NCBI RefSeq assembly: GCF_001552135.1
Contig: NZ_BCQP01000010.1
Span: 372,001 to 436,000 of the forward strand
Reading direction: 5' to 3'
Length of the DNA stretch: 64,000 bases
From: Actinomadura chibensis NBRC 106107
GTDB lineage: Bacteria > Actinomycetota > Actinomycetes > Streptosporangiales > Streptosporangiaceae
Part shown: one piece after another, positions 16,375 through 24,731 of the stretch
Layout: every line of letters starts with the position of its first letter
How positions within the stretch are numbered: position 1 is the stretch's first letter
Made by a program: the position numbers and the translations under genes
The notes under the pieces: generated by a model
The model's database searches: none
What the model was told of the DNA's origin: nothing
The model's input: the letters and a program-made list of their open reading frames with translations, nothing else

Positions 16375-16815
16375 ATGACTGGGCCGATAGCCCAGCAGAC
16401 CCAGGGCGGAACCCAAGTACAGCGAGGCGGTTCGAGCAGCAGCAGCCTCGCCGACGTCGTCGACCTGATCCTGGAGAAGGGCCTGGTCATCGACATCTAC
16501 GCGCGGGTCTCGCTGGTCGGGATCGAGATCTTGACGGTGGACGTGCGGATCGTGGTCGCCGGCGTCGACACCTACCTGCGGTTCGCCGAGGCGGTCAACC
16601 GCCTCGACATCGCCCACAACGACACCTCGCAGGGACTGCCGGAGTTCGTGGGAGGAATGCAGGAGTCGGGCGCCAAGAAGAAGACCCGCGGCGTCCTGGA
16701 AGGCGCGGGAGAGCGCATCAAGGAGACCTTCACCGGCGACGGTGACTCCGACTCCGATGACCGCAAGCCCGCGCGACGCCGGTCGTCCCGCAAGAAGGAG
16801 GATGACGACGAATGA
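16375..16815 (+). CDS. gvpA: Gas vesicle structural protein GvpA with charged C-terminal tail
   Basis: Main shell protein of the gas vesicle, a proteinaceous gas-filled organelle. Residues about 24-80 are the canonical coil-alpha-beta-beta-alpha core: [50 protein letters not shown]. The tail (about 95-146) is Lys/Asp-rich and unlike the short cyanobacterial and haloarchaeal forms, though actinobacterial GvpA proteins often carry one. ATG 16375 follows GAGGAGAGG. The stop overlaps the next gene by 4 nt, and gvpF and gvpG follow in the standard order. Confidence 0.92.
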   Translation: MTGPIAQQTQGGTQVQRGGSSSSSLADVVDLILEKGLVIDIYARVSLVGIEILTVDVRIVVAGVDTYLRFAEAVNRLDIAHNDTSQGLPEFVGGMQESGAKKKTRGVLEGAGERIKETFTGDGDSDSDDRKPARRRSSRKKEDDDE

Positions 16816-17594
16816 GCGCCCCGACTTCGCCCGCCCCCGCGGACGGGGGCCCGGCGCCGCAGTACGTGTACGGGGTGACGCGGTCGGGCGTGTCCCTACC
16901 GGACGGCGTGCCCGGCGTCGACGACCGGCCCGTGTCGGCGGTCGAGGGCGGCGGCTGCGCCGCGCTCGTCAGCGACCTGCCGACCGGCCGCCCGCTCGGC
17001 GAGCGCGCCGACCTGGTCGCCCACCAGCGGGTCCTGAACGCGCTGGTCGAGGCCGGGACCGTGGTCCTGCCGTTCCGGTTCGGAGCGGCGCTGGCCGACC
17101 GCGACGCCGTGGAGAAGGAACTGCTGACCGGCAACGCCGACCGCTTCACCAGCATCCTGGACGGCCTGGACGGGCGCGTTGAACTGCGCCTCAAGGCCTC
17201 CTACGTCCAGGAGACGGTGCTGCGGGAGATCATGGACGCCGAACCGGAGATCGCCGAACTGTCGCGGCGACTGCGCGACGTCCCGGCCGACGCCGCCGAC
17301 GCCGTCTACTACGACCGGATCCGCCTCGGCGAGCTCATCGCCCAGGCCATGCAGCGGCGCCGCGACGTCGACGGCCAGATCCTGCTGGAGGCCGCCGCGC
17401 CCGCCGCCGAGGCAGTCGCCCCGAAGACCCCGGTGCGGGAGGAGGACGTCCTCGACGCCTCCTTCCTCGTCCGCGCCGACCGCCGCGCCGAGTTCGACAA
17501 GGCCGTCGAGGAACTCGGCCGCACGCACTCGGGCCGCATCCGGATCCGGTCGATCGGGCCGCTGCCGCCCTACGACTTCGTCCCGGAGGCCTGA
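16812..17594 (+). CDS. gvpF: Gas vesicle protein GvpF (GvpF/L family)
   Basis: A 260-residue two-domain assembly protein that binds the inner face of GvpA. The N-terminal half opens with [20 protein letters not shown] and carries the family motif [37 protein letters not shown]. The second domain holds [18 protein letters not shown] and ends in [11 protein letters not shown], the family C-terminal signature. It overlaps gvpA by 4 nt and precedes gvpG by 5 nt. Confidence 0.92.
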   Translation: MSAPTSPAPADGGPAPQYVYGVTRSGVSLPDGVPGVDDRPVSAVEGGGCAALVSDLPTGRPLGERADLVAHQRVLNALVEAGTVVLPFRFGAALADRDAVEKELLTGNADRFTSILDGLDGRVELRLKASYVQETVLREIMDAEPEIAELSRRLRDVPADAADAVYYDRIRLGELIAQAMQRRRDVDGQILLEAAAPAAEAVAPKTPVREEDVLDASFLVRADRRAEFDKAVEELGRTHSGRIRIRSIGPLPPYDFVPEA

Positions 17595-17599
17595 CCGCG

Positions 17600-17851
17600 A
17601 TGGGACTGTTCACCGGGCTGGTCACGCTGCCGCTCGCCCCCGTCCGCGGCGTGCTGTGGCTCGCCGAGACGCTCACCGAGCAGGCCGAGGCGCGGCTGTA
17701 CGACCCGGCCCGGATCGCGGCGGAGATGGAGCAGGTCGCCGACGACGTCGCCGCCGGGCGGATCGACGACGCGGAGGCCGCGGCCCGCGAGGAGGACCTC
17801 ATCCGGCGCCTGAACGAGGGCCGCGCCCGCCGCGCCTACCCGGGCGTATAG
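17600..17851 (+). CDS. gvpG: Gas vesicle protein GvpG
   Basis: An 83-residue helical minor protein needed for vesicle formation. It opens with the family signature MGLFTGLVTLPLAPVRGVLWLAETL and continues as an acidic helix with EMEQVADDVAAGRIDDAEAAAREEDLIRRL. It follows gvpF by 5 nt. Confidence 0.9.
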   Translation: MGLFTGLVTLPLAPVRGVLWLAETLTEQAEARLYDPARIAAEMEQVADDVAAGRIDDAEAAAREEDLIRRLNEGRARRAYPGV

Positions 17852-17861
17852 GGAGGGCCGA

Positions 17862-18122
17862 ATGCTGTCCGCGACCGAGGCCGCGTCCCGCGCGGTCGAG
17901 CACGTCACCGGGATGACCGGCCGCGCCGCCGAGTGCGTGGTCGGGATCGAGCGGCGCGAGGAGGGCGGATGGCGCGTCGCGGTGGAGGTCGTGGAGATCC
18001 ACCGGATCCCCGACTCGGCCGACATCCTCGCGATCTATGACACCGAGGTGGACGCGGACGGGGAGCTGGTCGGCTACCACCGCGCCCGCCGCTACCCCCG
18101 CGGACGAGTGGAGAGGAGTTGA
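17862..18122 (+). CDS. gvpO: Gas vesicle protein GvpO
   Basis: An 86-residue protein matching the conserved GvpO domain: EAASRAVEHVTGMTGRAAECVVGIERREEGGWRVAVEVVEIHRIPDSADILAIYDTEVDADGELVGYHRARRYPRG. It lacks the long acidic N terminus of Streptomyces GvpO. In Streptomyces clusters gvpO usually leads the operon before gvpA; here it lies between gvpG and gvpJ, a small rearrangement. ATG 17862 follows GGGAGGGCCGA. Confidence 0.85.
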   Translation: MLSATEAASRAVEHVTGMTGRAAECVVGIERREEGGWRVAVEVVEIHRIPDSADILAIYDTEVDADGELVGYHRARRYPRGRVERS

Positions 18123-18128
18123 GACCGG

Positions 18129-18800
18129 ATGAGTGAGATCCCCTGGACCGGGACGCCGTCCACGGCCCGCTCCTCGGCGCTGGACGCGCGGGCGGGCGGG
18201 CAGCCGGCGAACCTGGCCGACCTGCTGGAACGCATCCTCGACAAGGGCATCGTGATCGTCGGGGACATCAGGGTGAACCTGCTCGACATCGAGCTGCTGA
18301 CGATCAAACTGCGGCTGCTGGTGGCGTCGGTGGACCGGGCCAAGGAGATGGGCATCGACTGGTGGGAGCACGACCCGTCGCTGTCGTCCAAGGCCCGCCG
18401 CGACCACAGCGCCGCGTCCGCCGCGGGCGCGACGGAGGCGGAACTGGCGGAGGAGAACCGGCGGCTGCGCGAGCGCCTCGCCGCCCTGGAGTCCGGCGAC
18501 ACCCGCCCCCGCGACGAACAACCCCGCCTGGAGCAGCCGCAAGCGGAACACGCACAACCGCAACCGCGGGCGGAACAGGCGCAGGCGGAGTCGGCGCGGA
18601 ACGGGCAAGCCCCAGACGGCGACGGGCAAGCCCCTGACGGGCAATCCTCAGACGGGCAATCCTCAGACGGCCAGGATCCGGACGAGCGGGACCCGGACGA
18701 GCGGGCGCGGGACGAACCGACACGCCAGGCCCGCGGTGAACCGCGACGAGAGGAGAAGGCGCCGCGGACGCAACCGCGGGGGAAGGAGCAGGGATCATGA
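18129..18800 (+). CDS. gvpJ: Gas vesicle protein GvpJ with long repetitive tail
   Basis: A GvpA-family minor shell or nucleating protein. The core at about 25-80 reads LADLLERILDKGIVIVGDIRVNLLDIELLTIKLRLLVASVDRAKEMGI. A leucine-zipper-like LAEENRRLRERLAALE follows, then about 115 residues of low complexity made of EQ/QPQ and repeated DGQ(A/S)(P/S) and PDER units (18600-18720 in DNA). The tail is much longer than in most GvpJ proteins. ATG 18129 follows gvpO by 6 nt; the end overlaps gvpL by 4 nt. Confidence 0.85.
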   Translation: MSEIPWTGTPSTARSSALDARAGGQPANLADLLERILDKGIVIVGDIRVNLLDIELLTIKLRLLVASVDRAKEMGIDWWEHDPSLSSKARRDHSAASAAGATEAELAEENRRLRERLAALESGDTRPRDEQPRLEQPQAEHAQPQPRAEQAQAESARNGQAPDGDGQAPDGQSSDGQSSDGQDPDERDPDERARDEPTRQARGEPRREEKAPRTQPRGKEQGS

Positions 18801-19732
18801 CCGGAGCACCGTCCGTAGCGGACCCCGTGGATCCCGTGGACGCGGCGGACACCGCCGTCTATCTCTACGGGGTGGCGCGGGGCCTGGACCCGGCCGAGCT
18901 GCGCGGCGCGTCCGGCGTCGCCGGCGCACCCGTGCGGGGCGTGGTCGCCGGGGGCCTGACGGCGCTGGTCAGCACCGTCCGGCTCGCCGAGTACGGGGAG
19001 TCGGCGCTGCGCGCCAACCTGGAGGACCTGGCGTGGCTGGAGGCCACCGCCCGCGCCCACCACGACATCGTGGACCGCGCCGCGCACGCCGCGCCGACCG
19101 CCCCGGTCCGGATCGCGACGATCTACCGCGACGACGCCCGCGTCGCCGAGGTCCTCGCCACGCAGGCCGAACGGTTCCGCTCGGTGCTGGACCGCCTCAC
19201 CGGCCGCACCGAGTGGGGCGTCAAGGCATGGGCCGACCCGTCCGCGCTGGACGCTCCCGACACGCACTCCGGTGGAGGGCTCGCGCCCGGCGCCGCGCCC
19301 CCCACCGGCCAAACACCCCCGCCCGCCCCCAGCTCACCCTCCCCAGGGGCATCCTCCCTGGGCTCCGCCCCGCAGGACTCCGCCTCGCCGGGCGGGGAGC
19401 CGTCGCCGGGGGCCGGGAAGGCATACCTGCTGCGGCGGCAGCGCGAGCGGCGGCGCCGCGAGGACGCCGGACGCCGCGCCGCCGAGCACGCCGGGACCGT
19501 CCACGCCGACCTCGCCGACCTCGCCGTCGCGTCGCGGCGGCACGCGCCGCAGGACCCGCGCCTGTCCGGACGCCCCGGCACCCAGGTCCTCAACGCCGCC
19601 TACCTGCTGGACGACGACCGGGTCGAGGACTTCCTCGCGGCGGCGCGGGCGGCGGGCGAACGGCTGGCGGGCGTCGAGGTGGAGGTCACCGGCCCCTGGC
19701 CGCCGTACTCCTTCATCGGGGAGGACGCGTGA
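18797..19732 (+). CDS. gvpL: Gas vesicle protein GvpL (GvpF/L family)
   Basis: Second GvpF/L protein, 311 residues. It shows VYLYGVARGLDPAELRG, WLEATARAHHDIVDRAAHAAPTAPVRIATIYRDDARVAEVL, a coiled segment YLLRRQRERRRREDAGRRAAEH, and the C-terminal LNAAYLLDDDRVEDFLAAARAAGERLAGVEVEVTGPWPPYSF. A Pro/Ser/Gly-rich insert at about 160-210 breaks the middle. It is translationally coupled at both ends by 4-nt overlaps. Confidence 0.9.
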   Translation: MTGAPSVADPVDPVDAADTAVYLYGVARGLDPAELRGASGVAGAPVRGVVAGGLTALVSTVRLAEYGESALRANLEDLAWLEATARAHHDIVDRAAHAAPTAPVRIATIYRDDARVAEVLATQAERFRSVLDRLTGRTEWGVKAWADPSALDAPDTHSGGGLAPGAAPPTGQTPPPAPSSPSPGASSLGSAPQDSASPGGEPSPGAGKAYLLRRQRERRRREDAGRRAAEHAGTVHADLADLAVASRRHAPQDPRLSGRPGTQVLNAAYLLDDDRVEDFLAAARAAGERLAGVEVEVTGPWPPYSFIGEDA

Positions 19733-19941
19733 CCGCCGTCCTGGACCACGCCACCGACGCGCCGATGGAGCGGATCGCGCTGGTCGACCTGCTCGACCGG
19801 CTCCTGGCCGGCGGCGTCGTCATCGCCGGCGACCTGGTCATCTCCATCGCGGGCGTGGACCTGGTGCAGGTGTCGCTCCGCGCGCTGATCACCACCGTCC
19901 GCGAGGAACTCCTGCCCGACGCGGGGGAGGAGCGGCCGTGA
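19729..19941 (+). CDS. gvpS: Gas vesicle protein GvpS (short GvpA-family)
   Basis: A 70-residue member of the GvpA/J/M/S group with only the core: IALVDLLDRLLAGGVVIAGDLVISIAGVDLVQVSLRALITTVREEL. Its position after gvpL and before gvpK fits gvpS of Streptomyces clusters. The GTG start overlaps the gvpL TGA by 4 nt and its stop overlaps the gvpK GTG by 4 nt. Confidence 0.85.
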   Translation: MTAVLDHATDAPMERIALVDLLDRLLAGGVVIAGDLVISIAGVDLVQVSLRALITTVREELLPDAGEERP

Positions 19942-20273
19942 CCGCGCCCGGCGGCCGACCGTCCAGAGAGACCGAACTGCGCGAGCGGTCGGCGCGGACG
20001 ATGCAGCGGCTGCGGTCCGACCCCGAGACCGTCGAGCGCGACCTGGTAAAACTCGTCCTCACCCTGGTCGAGCTGATCCGGCAGCTCATGGAGCGGCAGG
20101 CGCTGCGCCGCGCCGAGGGCGGCGACCTGTCCGACGACCAGATCGAGGCGCTCGGCCTCGCGCTGATGCGACTCGAAGAAGCCATGACCCGCCTCAAAGA
20201 CCACTTCGGCCTGGACGACCACGACCTCAACCTCGACCTGGGCCCCCTAGGCCCCCTCCTCCCCGACGCCTAA
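19938..20273 (+). CDS. gvpK: Gas vesicle protein GvpK
   Basis: A 111-residue helical protein with the GvpK signature DPETVERDLVKLVLTLVELIRQLMERQALRRAEGGDLSDDQIEALGLALMRLEEAM. GvpK is essential for vesicle assembly in several systems; its mechanism is unclear. It is the last gene of the cluster. The convergent cydC ends about 100 bp away, with a short tandem repeat between. Confidence 0.92.
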   Translation: MTAPGGRPSRETELRERSARTMQRLRSDPETVERDLVKLVLTLVELIRQLMERQALRRAEGGDLSDDQIEALGLALMRLEEAMTRLKDHFGLDDHDLNLDLGPLGPLLPDA

Positions 20274-20281
20274 CCCGCCCA

Positions 20282-20340
20282 CGCGCCTGCGTCCCACGCG
20301 CCTGCGTCCGGCGGGCCTGCGTCCGGCGGGCCTGCGCGCC
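20282..20340 (+). repeat. 15-bp tandem repeat, about four copies
   Basis: Units start at 20282, 20297, 20312 and 20327 with the pattern CGCGCCTGCGTCCGG and one or two differences per copy; the fourth is partial. The array fills the convergent gap between gvpK and cydC. No clear intrinsic terminator was found there. Confidence 0.7.
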
Positions 20341-20375
20341 TCCCGGAGCGGCCAGTGGAATCGGGCGCGGCGCGC

Positions 20376-22154
20376 TTAACAAGTGGTGGTGAGGAGCTCG
20401 GCGTCCCGCAAGTCCCGGTAGGGGCCCGGCACCGCGAGGAGATCCCCGTGCCGCCCCCGCTGGACGACGCGGCCGCGGTCCAGCACCACGACCTCGTCGG
20501 CGGCGTCCAGCGCGGCGAGACGATGCGTGACCAGCAGCACCGTCCCACCCCGCGGCCCCGACAGCAGATCCCGGGTCAGCGCGTCCGCCGCCACCGGATC
20601 CAGCGCCTCCGCCGGCTCGTCCAGCACCAGCACCGGCGGGTCGGCCAGCAGCGCCCGCGCCAGCAGCAACCGCTGCCGCTGCCCACCCGACAGGCCCCGC
20701 CCGCCCGCGCCGACGACCGTGTCCCACCCGTCCGGCAACGCCTCCACCACCTCCAGGAACCGCGCCCGCTCCGCCGCCGCCCGCAACCGCGCCATGTCCG
20801 CGCCGGGGCGGGCCAGCAGCAGGTTCGCCCGCACCGTCCCCGCGAACACGTGCGCGTCCTGCGCCAGGCCCCGCACCGCCGCCCGCACGTCGTCCGGCGC
20901 GCACCGCGACAGCGGACACCCGCCCAACTCCACCGTCCCCGCCGCCACCGGCACGTCACCCGACACCGCCGCCAGAAGCGTGCTCTTGCCCGCGCCGCTC
21001 GCCCCGACCACCGCGACGCGGCGGCCGCGCTCCACCCGCAGGTCCACACCGTCCAGCGCGACCGCACCGCCGAAGGCGACCCTCACACCCCGCAACTCCA
21101 CACCCAGCGGACCCGCCGGAAGCCGCACCGGACGCGCCGGGACGACCTCCGGGGGAGCGGCCAGCACCGCGCCCACCCGCCGCACCGCCGGAACCGCCTC
21201 CCGCAACCGCCGCGCCGCCTCCGCCATCGGCAGCACCGACTCCACCGCCACCAGCGACGTCAACGCCAGCACCGCCGCGCCCACCTCGTCCACCCCGGCG
21301 CGCAGCCCCGCCCACGTCACCACGGCGACCGTCACACCCTGCACCGCGAACCCGGCCGCGGCCGCCCACGCCGACACCCGCGCCGCCGACCGCTCAGCCG
21401 CCTCCAGCCGCGCCGCCGCGTCCCCGGCCCGGGCCGCGAACCGGTCCGCCGCACCGAACACCGCCAGGTCGGCGGCCCCCTCCAGGACGTCCAGCGACCG
21501 CACCGCCAGCAGTTCCCGCGCCGCTCCTGCCCGCGCGGCCGCCCGCCCCCCGGCCAACGCGGCCGCCCACGGCACCACCACACCCGCCACCACGAGCCCC
21601 ACCGCCAGCGCCCCCGCGCCCGGCGCCGCGACCAGCCCGCACACCACCACACCCGCAGCCCCGCACACCACCGCCGCCACCCCCGGCAGCACACACCGCA
21701 GCAGCAGATCCTGGACGGCGTCCACATCCGACACCATCCGCGTCAGCGCGTCACCGTCCCGGACCCGCCGCCGCCCCACCGGACCCGCCGCCAGCGCGTC
21801 GAACACCCGCCCCCGCAACTCCGCCATCACCCGCAACGCCGCGTCATGCCCCGCCAGCCGCTCCGCGTACCGCAGCGTCCCCTTCGCCAGCGCGAACCCC
21901 CGCACCGCCACGATCGCCAACGACAACGCCGCCAACTCCGGCCGCTGCGCCGCCCGCGCGATCAGCCACGCCGCCGCCGCGACCAGCCCCAGCCCGCACA
22001 ACTCCGCCGCCGCCCCCGCGACCCCCGCCACGACCAACCGCACCGCCCACGGCCGCACCGCACCCCACACCCCCGCCACGCCACCCAACCCCTCCGACGA
22101 CCGAGACGACGACCGAGCCGGGCGGCGGGACGGTCTGCGCTCAACCGCGGTCAC
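20376..22154 (-). CDS. cydC: CydC-type ABC exporter subunit for bd oxidase assembly
   Basis: A 592-residue fused permease/ATPase. Six TM helices occupy about 20-310. The nucleotide domain has Walker A GASGAGKSTLL, signature LSGGQRQRLLLARALL, Walker B VLVLDEP and the H-loop VTHRL. CydDC exports thiols (glutathione or cysteine in E. coli; the actinobacterial substrate is unsettled), which permits haem insertion into cytochrome bd. The GTG start overlaps the cydD stop by 4 nt. It is the last gene of the cydABDC operon. Confidence 0.9.
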   Translation of the reverse strand: MTAVERRPSRRPARSSSRSSEGLGGVAGVWGAVRPWAVRLVVAGVAGAAAELCGLGLVAAAAWLIARAAQRPELAALSLAIVAVRGFALAKGTLRYAERLAGHDAALRVMAELRGRVFDALAAGPVGRRRVRDGDALTRMVSDVDAVQDLLLRCVLPGVAAVVCGAAGVVVCGLVAAPGAGALAVGLVVAGVVVPWAAALAGGRAAARAGAARELLAVRSLDVLEGAADLAVFGAADRFAARAGDAAARLEAAERSAARVSAWAAAAGFAVQGVTVAVVTWAGLRAGVDEVGAAVLALTSLVAVESVLPMAEAARRLREAVPAVRRVGAVLAAPPEVVPARPVRLPAGPLGVELRGVRVAFGGAVALDGVDLRVERGRRVAVVGASGAGKSTLLAAVSGDVPVAAGTVELGGCPLSRCAPDDVRAAVRGLAQDAHVFAGTVRANLLLARPGADMARLRAAAERARFLEVVEALPDGWDTVVGAGGRGLSGGQRQRLLLARALLADPPVLVLDEPAEALDPVAADALTRDLLSGPRGGTVLLVTHRLAALDAADEVVVLDRGRVVQRGRHGDLLAVPGPYRDLRDAELLTTTC

Positions 22155-23905
22155 GCCGCCACCTCCGCACCCTCCACCGCCACGCCCCCCGCGCCCTCCG
22201 CACCCTTTGCGCCCTCCGCACCCTTTGCGTCTGCCGTGCTAGCTGCATCTGCCGTGCCTGTTGTGACCAGGCGGCCGCCGTCCAGGCGCACCACCCGGTC
22301 CGCCACCGCCACCAGCGCCGGACGATGCGCCACAAGCACCGCCGTCCGCCCCGCCAGCAACCTGGCCGCCGCGTCCACCAGCACCCGCTCACTCCGCAGA
22401 TCCAGCCGCGCCGTCGGCTCGTCCCACAACACCACCGGACCACCCGACAACCACGCCCGCGCCACCGCCAGCCGCTGCCGCTGGCCCGCCGACAACCCCG
22501 CGCCGCCCTCACCGAGCACCGTCGAATAACCGTCCGGCAGCGCCTCCACGAACTCCGCGGCGGCCGCCGCCCGCGCGGCCTCCACCACCCGCCCGCCGTC
22601 CGCCCCCGGATCACCCAGGCGGATGTTGTCCGCCACCGACCCCGCGAACAGATGCGGACGCTGCGGCACCCACCCCAACCGCGCCCGCCACTCCGCAAGA
22701 TCCAGATCCGCCAGATCGACGCCGTCCACCAGCACCCGCCCCGACTCCGGCACCACCAGACCCGCCAACACCAGCAGCAGCGTCGACTTGCCCGCCCCCG
22801 ACGGACCCGTCACCGCCACCCGCTCACCCGCACCCACCCGCAACGACACCCCGTCCAGCGCCACCTCCCGCGACCCCGGATACCGGACGGTCACCCCCCG
22901 CAACTCCAAACACGGCGCACCACCACCCGCCACGACCCGTCCGCCCCGCGCCACCGGCACCGGCGCGTCCAGCGCCGCGAACGCCTCACCCGCCGCCGCC
23001 ACACCCTCCGCGCTCGCGTGGAACCGCTGACCCAACGCCCGCAACGGCAGATACACCTCCGGCGTCAACACCAGCACCAGCAAACCCACCGACAGCGCCA
23101 GCGACCCGTCCAGCAGCCGCAACCCCACCGGCACCGCCACCAGCGCCACCGACAACGCGCACACCAGCTCCACCACCAGCGACGACAGGAACGCCACCCG
23201 CAGCGCCCGCACGCTCGCCCGCCGATGACCGTCCGCCAGCTCCCGCACCACCCCCGACTGGTGCGCCACCCGTCCGAACGCCCGCAACGTCGACAGCCCC
23301 GCCAGCACGTCCCGGAAATGCCCGCCCAACCGCTCCAGCAGCCCCCACTGCCGACCCGTCAGCGCCGCCGTCCGCAACCCCACCAGCGCACCGAACACCG
23401 GAACCAACGGCACCGTCACCGCAACCACCAGGCCCGACGCCCAGTCCACCCACACCAGCCGCGCCAACACCACCACCGGCACCACACACGCCGCCAGCAA
23501 CTGCGGCACATAACCCGTGAAGAACGGATCCACCCCGTCCAACCCGCGCGTCAGCAACGTCACCCGCGACCCCGAGCCCCCGCCCGAGCCCCCGGGCGAG
23601 CCCCCGCCCGAGTCCGTGGCCGTCTCCGCGCCCGGACGCCGGAGCAGCGCCTCCCGCAAACCCCGCTTCGCCCCCGCCGCCGCACGCCCCGCCACCAGCG
23701 CCACCACCCACGCCAGCACCGCACGGCCCGCCACCGCACCCGCCAGCCACGGCAACGGACCCGCGTCCAACCCCGCCACCGCACGCACCAGCAGCTCCGC
23801 CTGCACCACCAGCAGGACGCCCTGCCCCACCGCCAGCACACCCAGCGCCACCACGACCCGCCGCGACACCAGCCGCAGCAGACGCCGCTCCACCGCCTTC
23901 ACCAC
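22151..23905 (-). CDS. cydD: CydD-type ABC exporter subunit for bd oxidase assembly
   Basis: A 584-residue partner of CydC. The membrane domain (about 15-310) is followed by Walker A GPSGAGKSTLLLVLAGL, signature LSAGQRQRLAVARAW (Ala in place of the first Gly of the usual LSGGQ), Walker B PVVLWDEPTARLD with Trp before Asp, and VLVAHRP. The C terminus carries a tandem duplication coding KGAEGA twice (18-bp repeat at 22191-22226). The start at 23905 lies after a GAAGGCGGT site that is itself duplicated. Confidence 0.9.
   Translation of the reverse strand: MVKAVERRLLRLVSRRVVVALGVLAVGQGVLLVVQAELLVRAVAGLDAGPLPWLAGAVAGRAVLAWVVALVAGRAAAGAKRGLREALLRRPGAETATDSGGGSPGGSGGGSGSRVTLLTRGLDGVDPFFTGYVPQLLAACVVPVVVLARLVWVDWASGLVVAVTVPLVPVFGALVGLRTAALTGRQWGLLERLGGHFRDVLAGLSTLRAFGRVAHQSGVVRELADGHRRASVRALRVAFLSSLVVELVCALSVALVAVPVGLRLLDGSLALSVGLLVLVLTPEVYLPLRALGQRFHASAEGVAAAGEAFAALDAPVPVARGGRVVAGGGAPCLELRGVTVRYPGSREVALDGVSLRVGAGERVAVTGPSGAGKSTLLLVLAGLVVPESGRVLVDGVDLADLDLAEWRARLGWVPQRPHLFAGSVADNIRLGDPGADGGRVVEAARAAAAAEFVEALPDGYSTVLGEGGAGLSAGQRQRLAVARAWLSGGPVVLWDEPTARLDLRSERVLVDAAARLLAGRTAVLVAHRPALVAVADRVVRLDGGRLVTTGTADAASTADAKGAEGAKGAEGAGGVAVEGAEVAA
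22191..22226 (-). repeat. 18-bp tandem duplication within cydD 3' end
   Basis: GCGCCCTCCGCACCCTTT is present twice head to tail, coding the KGAEGA units of a low-complexity CydD tail. This is slippage-type variation with no effect on the ATPase core. Confidence 0.8.
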
Positions 23906-23939
23906 ACCGCCTTCACCGACGCCACGCCACCACTGCCGC

Positions 23940-24692
23940 CTACAGATACGAGGGCGACTCCACCCGCCCCCGGAACGTCCACCACACCAACGCCTGCGCC
24001 GCCACCAGCAACGGCAGCACCGCCACCGTCACCACCGCCGTCATCGTCAGCCCCGCACCGTCCGCCGCCGACCCCGACCACGGCAACCGCACACCCGCCA
24101 CCACCGGAACAACGGCCAGCACCACCGCCGACACCCCGTACCGCGACGGCACCCCGCCGACCCGCACCGCACGCCCCGCCAAACCCACCGGCAGCCGCCA
24201 CCGCGCGAACCCCGCCCCATGCCACGCGAACACCACCGCCAACGGCAGACCCAGCACGCTCCCCACGTTCAACCCACCGCCGCCCAACACCGAACCCAGC
24301 ACCGACCCCCACGCCAACGCCAGCGCCCAACTCCCCGCCACCACCGCGCCGTCCCACACGGCCCGCCACGCCGCCGCGTCCACCCGGCCCCGCAGCCACA
24401 GCCCCATGTCCCGCACGACCCACCCGACCAGCAGCACCACGAACAGCGGATACAACTCAGCCAGCAGCTCGTGCTCCAACCCCGGGAACGCACCCGCCAC
24501 CAACCCAGCCGCCGCCACCAGCCACACCTCGTTACCCAGGAAGAACGGCGCGAACGACGCGATCACCAACCGCCGCTCCCGCTCGTCCCGGCCCAGCCAC
24601 GGCAGCAGCATCCCCACCCCGACATCCGCCCCCGCCAGCACCAGGTACCCGGCCGAGAACACCGCCAGCAGCACCACAGCAAGAGACTCCAT
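23940..24692 (-). CDS. cydB: Cytochrome bd oxidase subunit II, short form
   Basis: Second subunit of the terminal quinol oxidase. Family pieces are SLAVVLLAVFSAGYLVLAGADVGVGMLLPW and VIASFAPFFLGNEVWLVAAAG (the conserved F..NEVWL). At about 250 residues it is far shorter than the 330-380 of typical CydB and seems to have six to seven TM helices instead of eight or nine. The frame is intact and the end PSYL is followed by a normal stop, so this looks like a natural short type and not a truncation. ATG 24692 is chosen for GGGAG 8 nt upstream; ATG 24710 is also in frame. Confidence 0.85.
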   Translation of the reverse strand: MESLAVVLLAVFSAGYLVLAGADVGVGMLLPWLGRDERERRLVIASFAPFFLGNEVWLVAAAGLVAGAFPGLEHELLAELYPLFVVLLVGWVVRDMGLWLRGRVDAAAWRAVWDGAVVAGSWALALAWGSVLGSVLGGGGLNVGSVLGLPLAVVFAWHGAGFARWRLPVGLAGRAVRVGGVPSRYGVSAVVLAVVPVVAGVRLPWSGSAADGAGLTMTAVVTVAVLPLLVAAQALVWWTFRGRVESPSYL

Positions 24693-24731
24693 CACCCAAG
24701 CTCCCGTCATCCGCCTCGCAACGCCAGACCG

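Noticed and set aside
20282..20340. 15-bp tandem repeat as an iteron origin
   Set aside because: It has only about four GC-rich copies, no Rep gene and no AT-rich unwinding region; it looks like slippage in a convergent gap.
23940..24692. cydB as a truncated pseudogene
   Set aside because: The frame is intact, codon use is normal, and neighbouring genes are complete; a natural short form is more likely.
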